Shown in pieces: positions 26,397-33,954 of a stretch of DNA of 64,000 bases. The notes under the pieces were generated by a model that saw nothing but the letters and a program-made list of their open reading frames with translations, made no database searches and was not told where the DNA came from. The position numbers and the translations under genes were made by a program. Location: assembly GCA_035542575.1 (NCBI GenBank), contig DATKLE010000101.1:3293-67292 (forward strand), read 5' to 3'. Numbering within the stretch: the first letter of the stretch is position 1; every line of letters starts with the position of its first letter. Source of the stretch: JAIQET01 sp035542575 (GTDB lineage: Bacteria; Acidobacteriota; Terriglobia; Terriglobales; Acidobacteriaceae).

Positions 26397-27500
26397 ATGG
26401 CAGACGAGTCCAAAGGCATCCTCGGGCATCTTCCGCCGTGGCCGCGGAAGGCGCTGAACAATTCGGTCATTGGCATGGAGCAGGCTTACCGGCAACGCAA
26501 GGGTCTGCCCTTGCTGACCGACGCCGACATTGAAGCCTTGAAGGCGGGGCAGCCGATGCCATGGGAAAGCGGCGACGGCGGCGCGGCTCCCCCCGCAGCT
26601 GCCGCAACCACTGCTCCGGCGGCGCCTGCAGCCCCGGCGGCGCCCGCGGCCCCGGCAGCCGGTGGCCCCATCAGTCCAGAAGTTGCCAAGTGGGTGGCTG
26701 AGGGCAAGAAGTGGAGCAAGTCGGCGATCGCTGCCGAGCAAGCCCGGCGCGGGCGCAAGGGTCTTCCCGCGCTCAACGACGCTGAGATCACGGCCCTGCT
26801 GGGAGAGCCCGCCGCGCCCGCGGCGGCACCCGCTCCCGCGCCTGCCGCGCCAACTCCGGCGGCCAAGCCGGCAGCCCCCCGCCCGGCCGCGTCCGCGGCA
26901 GCTGCAGCTGCTTCCGTTGCCCGCACCGGCGAATCCACGACGTACGTCGGCACCCCTGCCGTGGGAACTTCCAAAGCCGCAGCCGCCGGGGGTGTGGCCG
27001 CGGTCGGACCGGAAGACAGCGAGATCAATCGCACGCGCAGGCGCCTGGTGTGGAGTTGCGTTGCCGCCTTCCTGACTGCCTGGTTCATCGCCTTCTTCCG
27101 ATTCTTTCTGCCGAGAACTCTTTTTGAGCCCAACACCGTGTTCAAGATCGGCTATCCATCCGATTACGGCCTGGGCATCGACGAACGCTGGCTGCAGAAG
27201 TACCGCATCTGGGTGGACCGCACGCCCGACCGCCTGTTCGTCATTTATGCGCGCTGCACCCACCTGGGCTGCACGCCCAACTGGAAGCCCAGCGAGAACA
27301 AATTCAAGTGCCCTTGCCACGGCAGCGGCTACGACAGCGAAGGCATCAACTTCGAAGGACCGGCGCCTCGTCCCATGGACCGGGCGCACATCGAGAAAGC
27401 GGCCGACGGGGAAATCGTGGTGGACACCTCACGGCTTTATCAATGGCCCAAGGGACAACCGTCCCACTTCAACGATCCGGGAGCATTCTTACCGTCGTAG
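26397..27500 (+). CDS. Rieske 2Fe-2S protein with duplicated N-terminal motif
   Basis: This 367-residue protein has three parts. Residues 1-207 are cytoplasmic, Ala/Pro-rich, and contain two copies of a short motif: WPRKALNNSVIGMEQAYRQR then KGLPLLTDADIEAL (about 15-48), and WVAEGKKWSKSAIAAEQARR then GRKGLPALNDAEITAL (about 99-134). One membrane helix follows (about 217-237). The C-terminal Rieske domain has CTHLGC (Cys287, His289) and CPCHGS (Cys305, His308) as cluster ligands, with Cys292 and Cys307 for the usual disulfide. It should take electrons from quinol next to cytochrome b. It is unusually long; typical Rieske proteins are near 180-200 residues. Confidence 0.9.
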   Translation: MADESKGILGHLPPWPRKALNNSVIGMEQAYRQRKGLPLLTDADIEALKAGQPMPWESGDGGAAPPAAAATTAPAAPAAPAAPAAPAAGGPISPEVAKWVAEGKKWSKSAIAAEQARRGRKGLPALNDAEITALLGEPAAPAAAPAPAPAAPTPAAKPAAPRPAASAAAAAASVARTGESTTYVGTPAVGTSKAAAAGGVAAVGPEDSEINRTRRRLVWSCVAAFLTAWFIAFFRFFLPRTLFEPNTVFKIGYPSDYGLGIDERWLQKYRIWVDRTPDRLFVIYARCTHLGCTPNWKPSENKFKCPCHGSGYDSEGINFEGPAPRPMDRAHIEKAADGEIVVDTSRLYQWPKGQPSHFNDPGAFLPS

Positions 27501-27569
27501 TTCCGAGTGGCGCAGGCGCCGGCGCTTGCGCACCGGCTCACAAACCAGAAATGCACGGAAGAGGGTCAA

Positions 27570-28493
27570 ATGGCTGAAGAGAACCAGAATGGCAAGAACG
27601 GCAGCCGCGTAGGCCTGCTGGAACGGGTGAAAGCGGGCGTGAAAGACGATGTTCGGTCGCTCACCACGGACATGCCCGCCAAGGCCAAAGAGCAGATCGA
27701 ACACTTCAAGGACCCGACCAAGACCCAGGTCTACACTTCGATCTTCCGCCACAAGCACGACGACACCCCGCGCAACCGGGCCCTGGGCGTGCTGTCCAAC
27801 GTATTTCTGCACCTCCATCCCGCCAAGATCAACCGGGACGCAGTGCGGTACAGCTACACCTGGGGTATGGGGGGCATCACCTTCTACCTCTTTATGGTGT
27901 TGACCTTCACCGGCGTGCTGCTGATGTTCTACTACCACCCTACCAAGGTGCAGGCGTTCCGCGACGTGCTCTACCTGGAACACGATGTTCCCTTCGGCAA
28001 GCTGCTGCGCAACATGCATCGCTGGGCCGCCCACCTGATGGTGATTGCGGTCTGGCTGCACATGTTCCGCGTCTTTCTGACGGGATCGTACAAGAAACCG
28101 CGTGAGTTCAACTGGAACGTGGGCGTGATCCTGCTGGTGCTCACCCTCCTGCTTTCGTTCACCGGCTACCTGCTTCCCGACGACCAGCTGGGTTTCTGGG
28201 CCGTCACGGTGGGAACCAATATGGCGCGGGCCACGCCGCTGCTGGGACACGAGGGCCCCTTCGGCCACCAATTGGGCATGACGCCCTACAACGACATTCG
28301 CTTCGGGCTGCTGGGAGGCTCGATCGTGGACGCCAATGCGCTGTTGCGGTCCTACATCTGGCATTGCATCGGCATCCCCATCGTGGCCTCTATTTTCATG
28401 ATCGTGCATTTCTGGCGGGTACGTAAGGACGGCGGCATTTCCGGCCCGGCGCCGGTGATGCTGGCGTCAGAGGTGAAAGAACCGAAGAAATAG
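27570..28493 (+). CDS. Cytochrome b, N-terminal (b6-like) half
   Basis: This 307-residue protein is the four-helix b6-type part of cytochrome bc/b6f complexes and holds the two b hemes. An unusual 80-residue hydrophilic N-terminus precedes the helices. Heme-ligand regions are GKLLRNMHRWAAHLMVIAVW (first His pair) and SYIWHCIGIPIVASIFMIVH (second pair). The PDDQLGFWAVTVGTNM block corresponds to the conserved LPWDQ...WA region, with a change to LPDDQ. The ATG at 27570 has GAGGG six bases upstream. Its partner half is the next gene. Confidence 0.93.
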   Translation: MAEENQNGKNGSRVGLLERVKAGVKDDVRSLTTDMPAKAKEQIEHFKDPTKTQVYTSIFRHKHDDTPRNRALGVLSNVFLHLHPAKINRDAVRYSYTWGMGGITFYLFMVLTFTGVLLMFYYHPTKVQAFRDVLYLEHDVPFGKLLRNMHRWAAHLMVIAVWLHMFRVFLTGSYKKPREFNWNVGVILLVLTLLLSFTGYLLPDDQLGFWAVTVGTNMARATPLLGHEGPFGHQLGMTPYNDIRFGLLGGSIVDANALLRSYIWHCIGIPIVASIFMIVHFWRVRKDGGISGPAPVMLASEVKEPKK

Positions 28494-28503
28494 CACGAAC
28501 TGT

Positions 28504-28579
28504 GTAGCGACAGCCGCCTCGGCTGTCGCGCCGACTTGAGTGATGATTGACAGCGGACGGCCGAGGCAGCCGTCCCTAC
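28504..28579. repeat. Double palindromic (REPIN-like) element
   Basis: Two hairpins in inverted orientation lie between the two cytochrome b genes. The first is GCGACAGCCG-CCT-CGGCTGTCGC (28507-28529). The second is GGACGGC-CGAGGCA-GCCGTCC (28555-28575). The outer ends are GTAG and CTAC. Reading the right half backwards gives nearly the same sequence as the left half, the structure of paired REP sequences. Confidence 0.6.
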
Positions 28580-28595
28580 GTGGTCTGGAGCCTTT

Positions 28596-29525
28596 ATGGA
28601 CTGGCATCAACTCTGGGAAATCGCTTCCGCGCCCGACAACGTGCCCATTGTGGCCTTGATCCCGCTGCTAGCCTTCTATATCTACCTGGCCTGGAAGCAG
28701 GCGCACGCCAATGACCTGCTGGTGGAGCAACTGGAGACCGACCCAGCGCTGGCCAAGACCCATCACCGCAAGACTTGGCCGTTCCGTCCCGGCTGGCAGA
28801 AGGAAGTGCACGTGTGGCCGTTCCTGCTGCGCATCGAGTTCCTGGCCGCAATCATCGTGAGCGCGATTCTCATGGTGTGGTCCATCACCCTGAATGCGCC
28901 GCTGGAGGAGCCCTCGAACCCCAACCTGACTATGAATCCGGCCAAGGCTCCCTGGTACTTCCTCGGCCTGCAGGAGATGCTGGTTTACTTCGATCCCTGG
29001 ATCGCCGGTGTGGTCATGCCTACGCTGGTCATCGTCGGCCTGATGGTGATTCCCTACATTGATACCAACCCGCTGGGCAGTGGGTACTACACCTGGAAGC
29101 AGCGCAAATTCGCCATCGGCACCTTTCTTTTCGGCTTCATCGTTCTGTGGGTTTCGATGATCATCATCGGAACTTTCATCCGCGGCCCTGGCTGGCAGTG
29201 GTTCTGGCCGGGGCAGACTTGGGACCACAACCGGCTGATTTATGAGGTGAACCGCGATTTGCCGGATCTTTTCGGCATTACTTCGAACTGGGCGAAGGGA
29301 GTCTTCGGGGCAATTGTCGTGGGCGGATTTTACGCCATCGGCGGTTTCATCGCGCACGCGCTGTTCCGCCGCTACAACCCCAAGGACTACCGGCGCATGA
29401 GCTTCCTGCAGTACTCCATCATGATGTTCTTCCTGCTCACCATGGTGGCGCTACCGATCAAGATGCTCATCCGCCTGACCATGCACATCAAGTACGTGTG
29501 GATCACGCCCTGGTTCAATATCTAG
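28596..29525 (+). CDS. Cytochrome b, C-terminal half (subunit IV-like)
   Basis: This 309-residue protein corresponds to the C-terminal half of cytochrome b, which completes the quinol-oxidation site. After one N-terminal helix and a soluble link comes the equivalent of the PEWY region in AKAPWYFLGLQEMLVYFDPW (PEWY is replaced here by APWY; the following EM of LQEML keeps the local pattern). About four further membrane helices follow, ending in MHIKYVWITPWFNI. Length is about twice subunit IV of b6f. It is co-directional with the b6-like gene, 102 bases away across the REPIN-like element. Confidence 0.9.
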   Translation: MDWHQLWEIASAPDNVPIVALIPLLAFYIYLAWKQAHANDLLVEQLETDPALAKTHHRKTWPFRPGWQKEVHVWPFLLRIEFLAAIIVSAILMVWSITLNAPLEEPSNPNLTMNPAKAPWYFLGLQEMLVYFDPWIAGVVMPTLVIVGLMVIPYIDTNPLGSGYYTWKQRKFAIGTFLFGFIVLWVSMIIIGTFIRGPGWQWFWPGQTWDHNRLIYEVNRDLPDLFGITSNWAKGVFGAIVVGGFYAIGGFIAHALFRRYNPKDYRRMSFLQYSIMMFFLLTMVALPIKMLIRLTMHIKYVWITPWFNI

Positions 29526-29586
29526 TCGCTGGTCGCTGGTTGTTGGTCGCTGGTTAATGACCACGCGAATCTCAACCAGCGACTAG
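29522..29586. repeat. Inverted repeat CTAGTCGCTGGT / ACCAGCGACTAG
   Basis: A perfect 12-base inverted repeat (29522-29533 and 29575-29586) encloses further copies of GGTCGCTGGTT. The left arm overlaps the stop codon of the cytochrome b C-terminal gene and the right arm ends 17 bases before the octaheme gene's ribosome site. It could form a hairpin that modulates expression between the two genes. Confidence 0.5.
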
Positions 29587-29613
29587 CGACCGACGACGAT
29601 TTGGAGGATTTTG

Positions 29614-32600
29614 GTGCTCGAACAACCAATCCCGGAGCAAGACCCGATCGTAACCAAGTCTTTCGCCGCCTACTACGTGGTAGCCATGGTAATTCTGATG
29701 GCCACGCTGTTCTGGGCGCTGTGGGACGAAGCTTACGGACAGCGTCCCTGGAAGGCCTTCCAGCATGAGTGGAAAGACCGTTACGCTGCCTTCCTGAAGA
29801 CTGCCAAGTCAAGGTCCGCCGAATCGGAAAAGTCGGTCGAGGGAACATCGGACTACCTGGCGCTGAAGCAGGCCTACGAGGAGGCATTTAAGCAGGCCGA
29901 ACCCAAAGCCAAACAGATCAACGACCAACTGCACGACGTGAACGGCAAACTGCTGGCGGTGCGCTCGGTGTTCACCGACCGCCGAGCCTACGTCAATGCT
30001 CTGACCTACGATCTGGAGACGGAAACCTCCCAGTCGGCAAAGAAGAAGGTTCAGCGCGAGATCGAAGAATACGACAACGAGCTCGCTACCGTCGAGTTTC
30101 CTGACGGCAGCAGGAAGCAGTACAACTTCAAGCAGCTAGAAGAAGCCTTTAACGAAGTCAACGCCGAGAAGACTCGACTGAGCCTGGAACTGGGCGAGGT
30201 CTTGAAACCTGCCACCGAAGCCAAGGCTCAGATGGACCAGTACGTCACTGACCACATGGTGGACCTGACCCCGGACCAGATTGCGGGCCTGCAGAAAAAG
30301 GCGGAGGACTGGGACCCGGAAATTCTTCAGATCAACGTCGCCGAGGCCAACATCGTGGACCGTTGCCAGTCCTGTCACATGAACATCCTCGAGCCTGTGA
30401 AGGTCACCGCGGCGTCCATGACCCCGAAGGGCGAGAAGAAGCCAGACGAGTATGCACTCGCCTTCACCAGCCATCCCCAGGCCCAGTTGCTTAAGATCCA
30501 TGATCCCGAGACATTTGGTTGCTCCCCCTGCCATCAGGGCAACGGGCGCGCCACCACCAGCGTGGAGAAGGCCCATGGAAACTACGAACACTGGCTCTGG
30601 CCGATGTTCCCGAAGGAGAACGTGGAGGCCGGCTGCCAGACCTGCCACGCCGCCGACATGGTGCTGATCAGTGACGACGTGGGCTGGACCATCAGCGAGG
30701 GCAAGGACCTGTTCCGCCAGAAGGGCTGTATGGGATGCCATCGTTACGAAGGCTACGACCGCGAACCCGAAGAGCTGACCTCCCTGAACCAGCAGCTCAA
30801 ACAATTCGAGCAGCAGAAGGTTGACAACCTGAAGGAGTCGGCCTACCTGATGAAGGAGGCAGACGCAGCGGCGACCAACGCGGAAGCCAACCGGCTTAAT
30901 GACAAGGCCGTGGCCCTGAAAGTAGCCAACAGCAAAATCGACGGGCGCATTCAGCAGCTGGATTTCCGCTCCCACAGCCTGATGCAGGACATGAAGAAGG
31001 TCGGGCCCAACCTGAAGGATGTCCGCCTCAAGCTGAACAAGAACTGGATTCCGGTATGGCTGAAGAAGCCGACTGACTTCCGTCCCACCACCAAGATGCC
31101 GAACTTCCGCCTGAGCGATGACCAGATCCGGGCGATTTCGGCCTACCTGTGGCAGTCGGCCTTGACCGATCCGCTGCCCAAGCACAAGCCGGGGAACGCG
31201 GACCACGGCAAGCAACTGTTCGAAACCCGTGGCTGCCTTGCCTGCCACTCCATCGGCGAGGACAGCCAGATGGAAGGCGGCACCTTCGCCGCCAACCTTA
31301 CGCGCGAGGGAGAAAAGGCCAACTACGATTATCTGGTGCGCTGGATTCACAACGCCCGAGAGCGCACGCGTCCTTACTGCCCATACGAGAAGAGGGACAT
31401 CGGCCCCGAGGATTACGCAAAGAAGGGCCTGCCTTACGTCTTCGATCTGAAGCACAGCCAGTGCCCCAACGACGGACACGAACTGCAAGTCCAGAACATG
31501 ACCGTGATGCCCAGCCTGCGGCTGAGCGAGGAAGACGCTGAAGACATCGCAACCTACCTGATGACCCGGAGGGAGAAAGATCCTTCGTCTTATCCCGACG
31601 CCTCGTTTATGGACGATCCCAAGCTGAAGGCTGAGGGCAAGAAGTGGATCCAGAACTTCGGCTGCGCGGGCTGCCACGAGATTGCGGGTCTGGAAGACGA
31701 AGGGCGCATCGGCACCGAACTGACCGTGGAAGGCAGCAAGCCTCTGGAGCGTCTCGACTTCGCGCTGTTTACCGAGGTAGCGCAGCGCGGCGGCAAGGAG
31801 CCCATCACCGATCCCGATGACTTGCAGCGCTTGCCCGACGGACCGGCCAAGGGTCCCTGGTACGACCTCAAGGGCTTCTTCGAACACAAGCTGGCCGAGC
31901 CCAACGTGTTCGACAAAGGGAAGATCAAGAGCCCGACCGAGGCCTTGCGCATGCCCAATCTGCATCTCGACAAGGAGCAGATCCGGGCGCTGACCACCTT
32001 CCTGCTGGGCAGCCAAGAGAATTCCCTGCCCGACAGCTATCAGTACCGGCCCGAGGACGCGCGCGGCGATATCCAGCAGGGCTGGTGGGTCGTCAAGAAA
32101 TACAACTGCATGGGATGCCACCAGTTCATTCCCGGTCAGCAGACCGTGCTGATGGGCATGGCCCGCTATCGCGACACGCCGGAGGCCCTGCCTCCCAAGC
32201 TGCTGACCGAAGGCGCGCGCGTGGATCCCGAGTGGCTGCGGCGGTTCTTGTCGAATCCGTCGCTGAGCGATAGCGATACGAATCGTAACGGCGTGCGGCC
32301 GTATCTGCAGGTGCGCATGCCTACGTTCTCGTTCTCCGACAACGAGCTGCGCATCCTGGTGCGCTTCTTCCAGGCGCTTTCGCAGCAGCCGATGCCGTAC
32401 ATTCCTGAAGAGGTTCCAACGCTGACGGCGAAGGAAACCGACATGGCGCGCAGCCTGTTTTCGAGCACAGCAGCGCCCTGCCTGAAATGTCACGCTACCG
32501 GCGACCCACAGCATGACAAGTTCGCCACGGCACCGAACTTCCTGCTGGCCAAGCAGCGCCTGAAGCCCGACTGGGTCGAACGCTGGATTATCGACCCTCA

Positions 32601-32880
32601 GGCCGTGAGCCCGGGCACCTCGATGCCCTCCGGCTTGTTCCGCAAGCAGGGCAAGCAGTGGGTCTTTGCCGGCCCTACTCCGCCGTCGTTCCAGGGCTAT
32701 GACAAGGACCACACCAAGCTGCTGGTGGACTACATCTTCCAATTGACGCCGGAAGAGCAACGGCGCGTGGCCGCGGCCATGGGGCGAACGCGGGCCTCAG
32801 CCGAGCCAACGTCGAATAAACCCAGGACTGCCAGAGCAGGCTCGCGGCCGGCGGCATCAAGCGGCGGTGGTTCGCGGTAG
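29614..32880 (+). CDS. Membrane-anchored octaheme cytochrome c of a bc-type complex
   Basis: This 1088-residue protein has one N-terminal membrane helix (about 18-38), a long coiled-coil-rich segment (about 80-230), then eight CxxCH heme sites: CQSCH (251), CSPCH (303), CQTCH (341), CMGCH (372), CLACH (541), CAGCH (684), CMGCH (832) and CLKCH (956). The last five are each followed by a Met-Pro (in TKMPNFRLSDDQ, TVMPSLRLSEED, ALRMPNLHLDKEQ, VRMPTFSFSDNE and TSMPSGLF), the sixth-ligand pattern of class I cytochrome domains. A helical insert (385-450) splits the fourth. GTG 29614 is chosen because GGAGG lies six bases before it. It probably replaces cytochrome c1. Confidence 0.9.
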   Translation: MLEQPIPEQDPIVTKSFAAYYVVAMVILMATLFWALWDEAYGQRPWKAFQHEWKDRYAAFLKTAKSRSAESEKSVEGTSDYLALKQAYEEAFKQAEPKAKQINDQLHDVNGKLLAVRSVFTDRRAYVNALTYDLETETSQSAKKKVQREIEEYDNELATVEFPDGSRKQYNFKQLEEAFNEVNAEKTRLSLELGEVLKPATEAKAQMDQYVTDHMVDLTPDQIAGLQKKAEDWDPEILQINVAEANIVDRCQSCHMNILEPVKVTAASMTPKGEKKPDEYALAFTSHPQAQLLKIHDPETFGCSPCHQGNGRATTSVEKAHGNYEHWLWPMFPKENVEAGCQTCHAADMVLISDDVGWTISEGKDLFRQKGCMGCHRYEGYDREPEELTSLNQQLKQFEQQKVDNLKESAYLMKEADAAATNAEANRLNDKAVALKVANSKIDGRIQQLDFRSHSLMQDMKKVGPNLKDVRLKLNKNWIPVWLKKPTDFRPTTKMPNFRLSDDQIRAISAYLWQSALTDPLPKHKPGNADHGKQLFETRGCLACHSIGEDSQMEGGTFAANLTREGEKANYDYLVRWIHNARERTRPYCPYEKRDIGPEDYAKKGLPYVFDLKHSQCPNDGHELQVQNMTVMPSLRLSEEDAEDIATYLMTRREKDPSSYPDASFMDDPKLKAEGKKWIQNFGCAGCHEIAGLEDEGRIGTELTVEGSKPLERLDFALFTEVAQRGGKEPITDPDDLQRLPDGPAKGPWYDLKGFFEHKLAEPNVFDKGKIKSPTEALRMPNLHLDKEQIRALTTFLLGSQENSLPDSYQYRPEDARGDIQQGWWVVKKYNCMGCHQFIPGQQTVLMGMARYRDTPEALPPKLLTEGARVDPEWLRRFLSNPSLSDSDTNRNGVRPYLQVRMPTFSFSDNELRILVRFFQALSQQPMPYIPEEVPTLTAKETDMARSLFSSTAAPCLKCHATGDPQHDKFATAPNFLLAKQRLKPDWVERWIIDPQAVSPGTSMPSGLFRKQGKQWVFAGPTPPSFQGYDKDHTKLLVDYIFQLTPEEQRRVAAAMGRTRASAEPTSNKPRTARAGSRPAASSGGGSR

Positions 32881-32937
32881 AATGTGTTGACTCAGGTAAA
32901 CAAAGCAGCCGGACCAAACCATTGCCTCTTAGTTGGC

Positions 32938-32990
32938 GTCATCCTGAGCCCGGCGTCAGCCGAGAGAAGGATCCTGCGAGCAGCGGCTGC
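32938..32990. repeat. GTCATCCTGAGC-type intergenic repeat
   Basis: The segment GTCATCCTGAGC followed by GAAGGATCCTGCGAGCAGCGG lies between the octaheme and cupredoxin genes. A related, longer element with TGTCATGCTGAGCG, GTCGAAGCATCC and GGAATGACAC is at 39818-39955. Such words are common non-coding repeats in acidobacterial genomes as I know them. Confidence 0.45.
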
Positions 32991-33052
32991 ATGGATGACA
33001 ACGCAACAGACGTTCAAGCAATTTACGAAATCTCCCAAGAAAGGGCGACATC

Positions 33053-33826
33053 ATGAATAGGAAAGCATGGGTAGGTATGCTGGGGTTGCTCTGCCTTCTG
33101 GGCCTGTGGCTCCTGGTGGGTTGCAGCAAGAAGGAAACCACCGAAGAGCAGCCGGCCGCTCCCGCCGCAGCGCAACCCGCGGCCACGCCGATCGATCCCA
33201 ATACCGTGGCCAGCGTCAGCGGCACCGTGAAGTTCGAAGGCACAGCTCCCAAACCGGCCAAGATTGACATGAGCCAGGACCCGGCCTGCAAGGGTGTCAA
33301 CACAGCCGAGACCGTCGTCGTGGACAATGGCAATCTGGCGAACGTCTTCGTATACGTGAAGGACGGTCTGGGCGACCGCACGTTCGATGTTCCCACCGCG
33401 CCTGCGGTCATCAATCAGCAGGGCTGCCGCTATCATCCTCACGTGCTGGGCGTGATGGCGGGTCAGATGGTGCAGATCAAGAACGACGATCCGACCACGC
33501 ACAATATTCACCCCACCCCAAAAGACAACCGGGAGTGGAACGAATCGCAGCCGCCACAGGCGGCTCCGATTGAGAAGAGCTTCGCCCGCGAAGAGATCAT
33601 GCTGCCGGTGAAGTGCAATCAGCACCCGTGGATGAAGATGTTCATCAACGTGGTGAAGAGCCCCTTCTATGCGGTCACCGGTCCCGACGGCAAGTACGAA
33701 ATCAAGGGCCTACCGCCGGGCGACTACACCATCGCCCTCGTGCAGGAGAAGCTCGGCGAACAGGACCAGAAAGTCACCTTGGCCGCCAAAGACAGCAAGA
33801 CGGTGGACGCCAGTTTCAAACAGTAG
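33053..33826 (+). CDS. Cupredoxin-like lipoprotein
   Basis: This 257-residue protein has a lipoprotein signal (hydrophobic stretch ending LLVGC, Cys at about 24), an Ala/Pro/Glu linker, then a beta-rich domain. Possible type I copper ligands are in DPTTHNIHPTP (His) and VKCNQHPWMKMFI (Cys, His and Met), the order H...C-x-x-H-x-x-M seen in plastocyanin-like proteins. The C-terminal part GPDGKYEIKGLPPGDYTIALVQ looks like a carboxypeptidase-regulatory-type beta domain. By position it could carry electrons from the octaheme cytochrome to an oxidase. Copper binding is inferred from motif only. Confidence 0.78.
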   Translation: MNRKAWVGMLGLLCLLGLWLLVGCSKKETTEEQPAAPAAAQPAATPIDPNTVASVSGTVKFEGTAPKPAKIDMSQDPACKGVNTAETVVVDNGNLANVFVYVKDGLGDRTFDVPTAPAVINQQGCRYHPHVLGVMAGQMVQIKNDDPTTHNIHPTPKDNREWNESQPPQAAPIEKSFAREEIMLPVKCNQHPWMKMFINVVKSPFYAVTGPDGKYEIKGLPPGDYTIALVQEKLGEQDQKVTLAAKDSKTVDASFKQ

Positions 33827-33858
33827 AAGCTTTGGTAGAATGACCTGCTCGTAAGCGG

Positions 33859-33882
33859 AGGACGGGCGACCTCGCCCGTCCT
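33859..33882. repeat. Perfect palindrome AGGACGGGCGA/TCGCCCGTCCT
   Basis: An 11-base perfect stem with a two-base loop, 33 bases after the cupredoxin stop codon. Only one T follows, so it looks more like a REP-type element than an intrinsic terminator. Confidence 0.45.
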
Positions 33883-33954
33883 TCCACGAACCAAGCAAGC
33901 TCAGACGCCCATGTCTGGGGGAGCGGCGTAACCGGGTGGGGCGGTTGCGCTGGG

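Noticed and set aside
26580..26960. Ala/Pro codon repeats in the Rieske gene as a possible frameshift or assembly artefact
   Set aside because: The frame stays open through both motif copies into the Rieske domain, and both motif copies differ enough to exclude a simple assembly duplication.
30136..32760. 874-codon minus-strand frame opposite the octaheme cytochrome
   Set aside because: It is an antisense shadow; the plus strand has eight CxxCH motifs and matched Met-Pro ligands.
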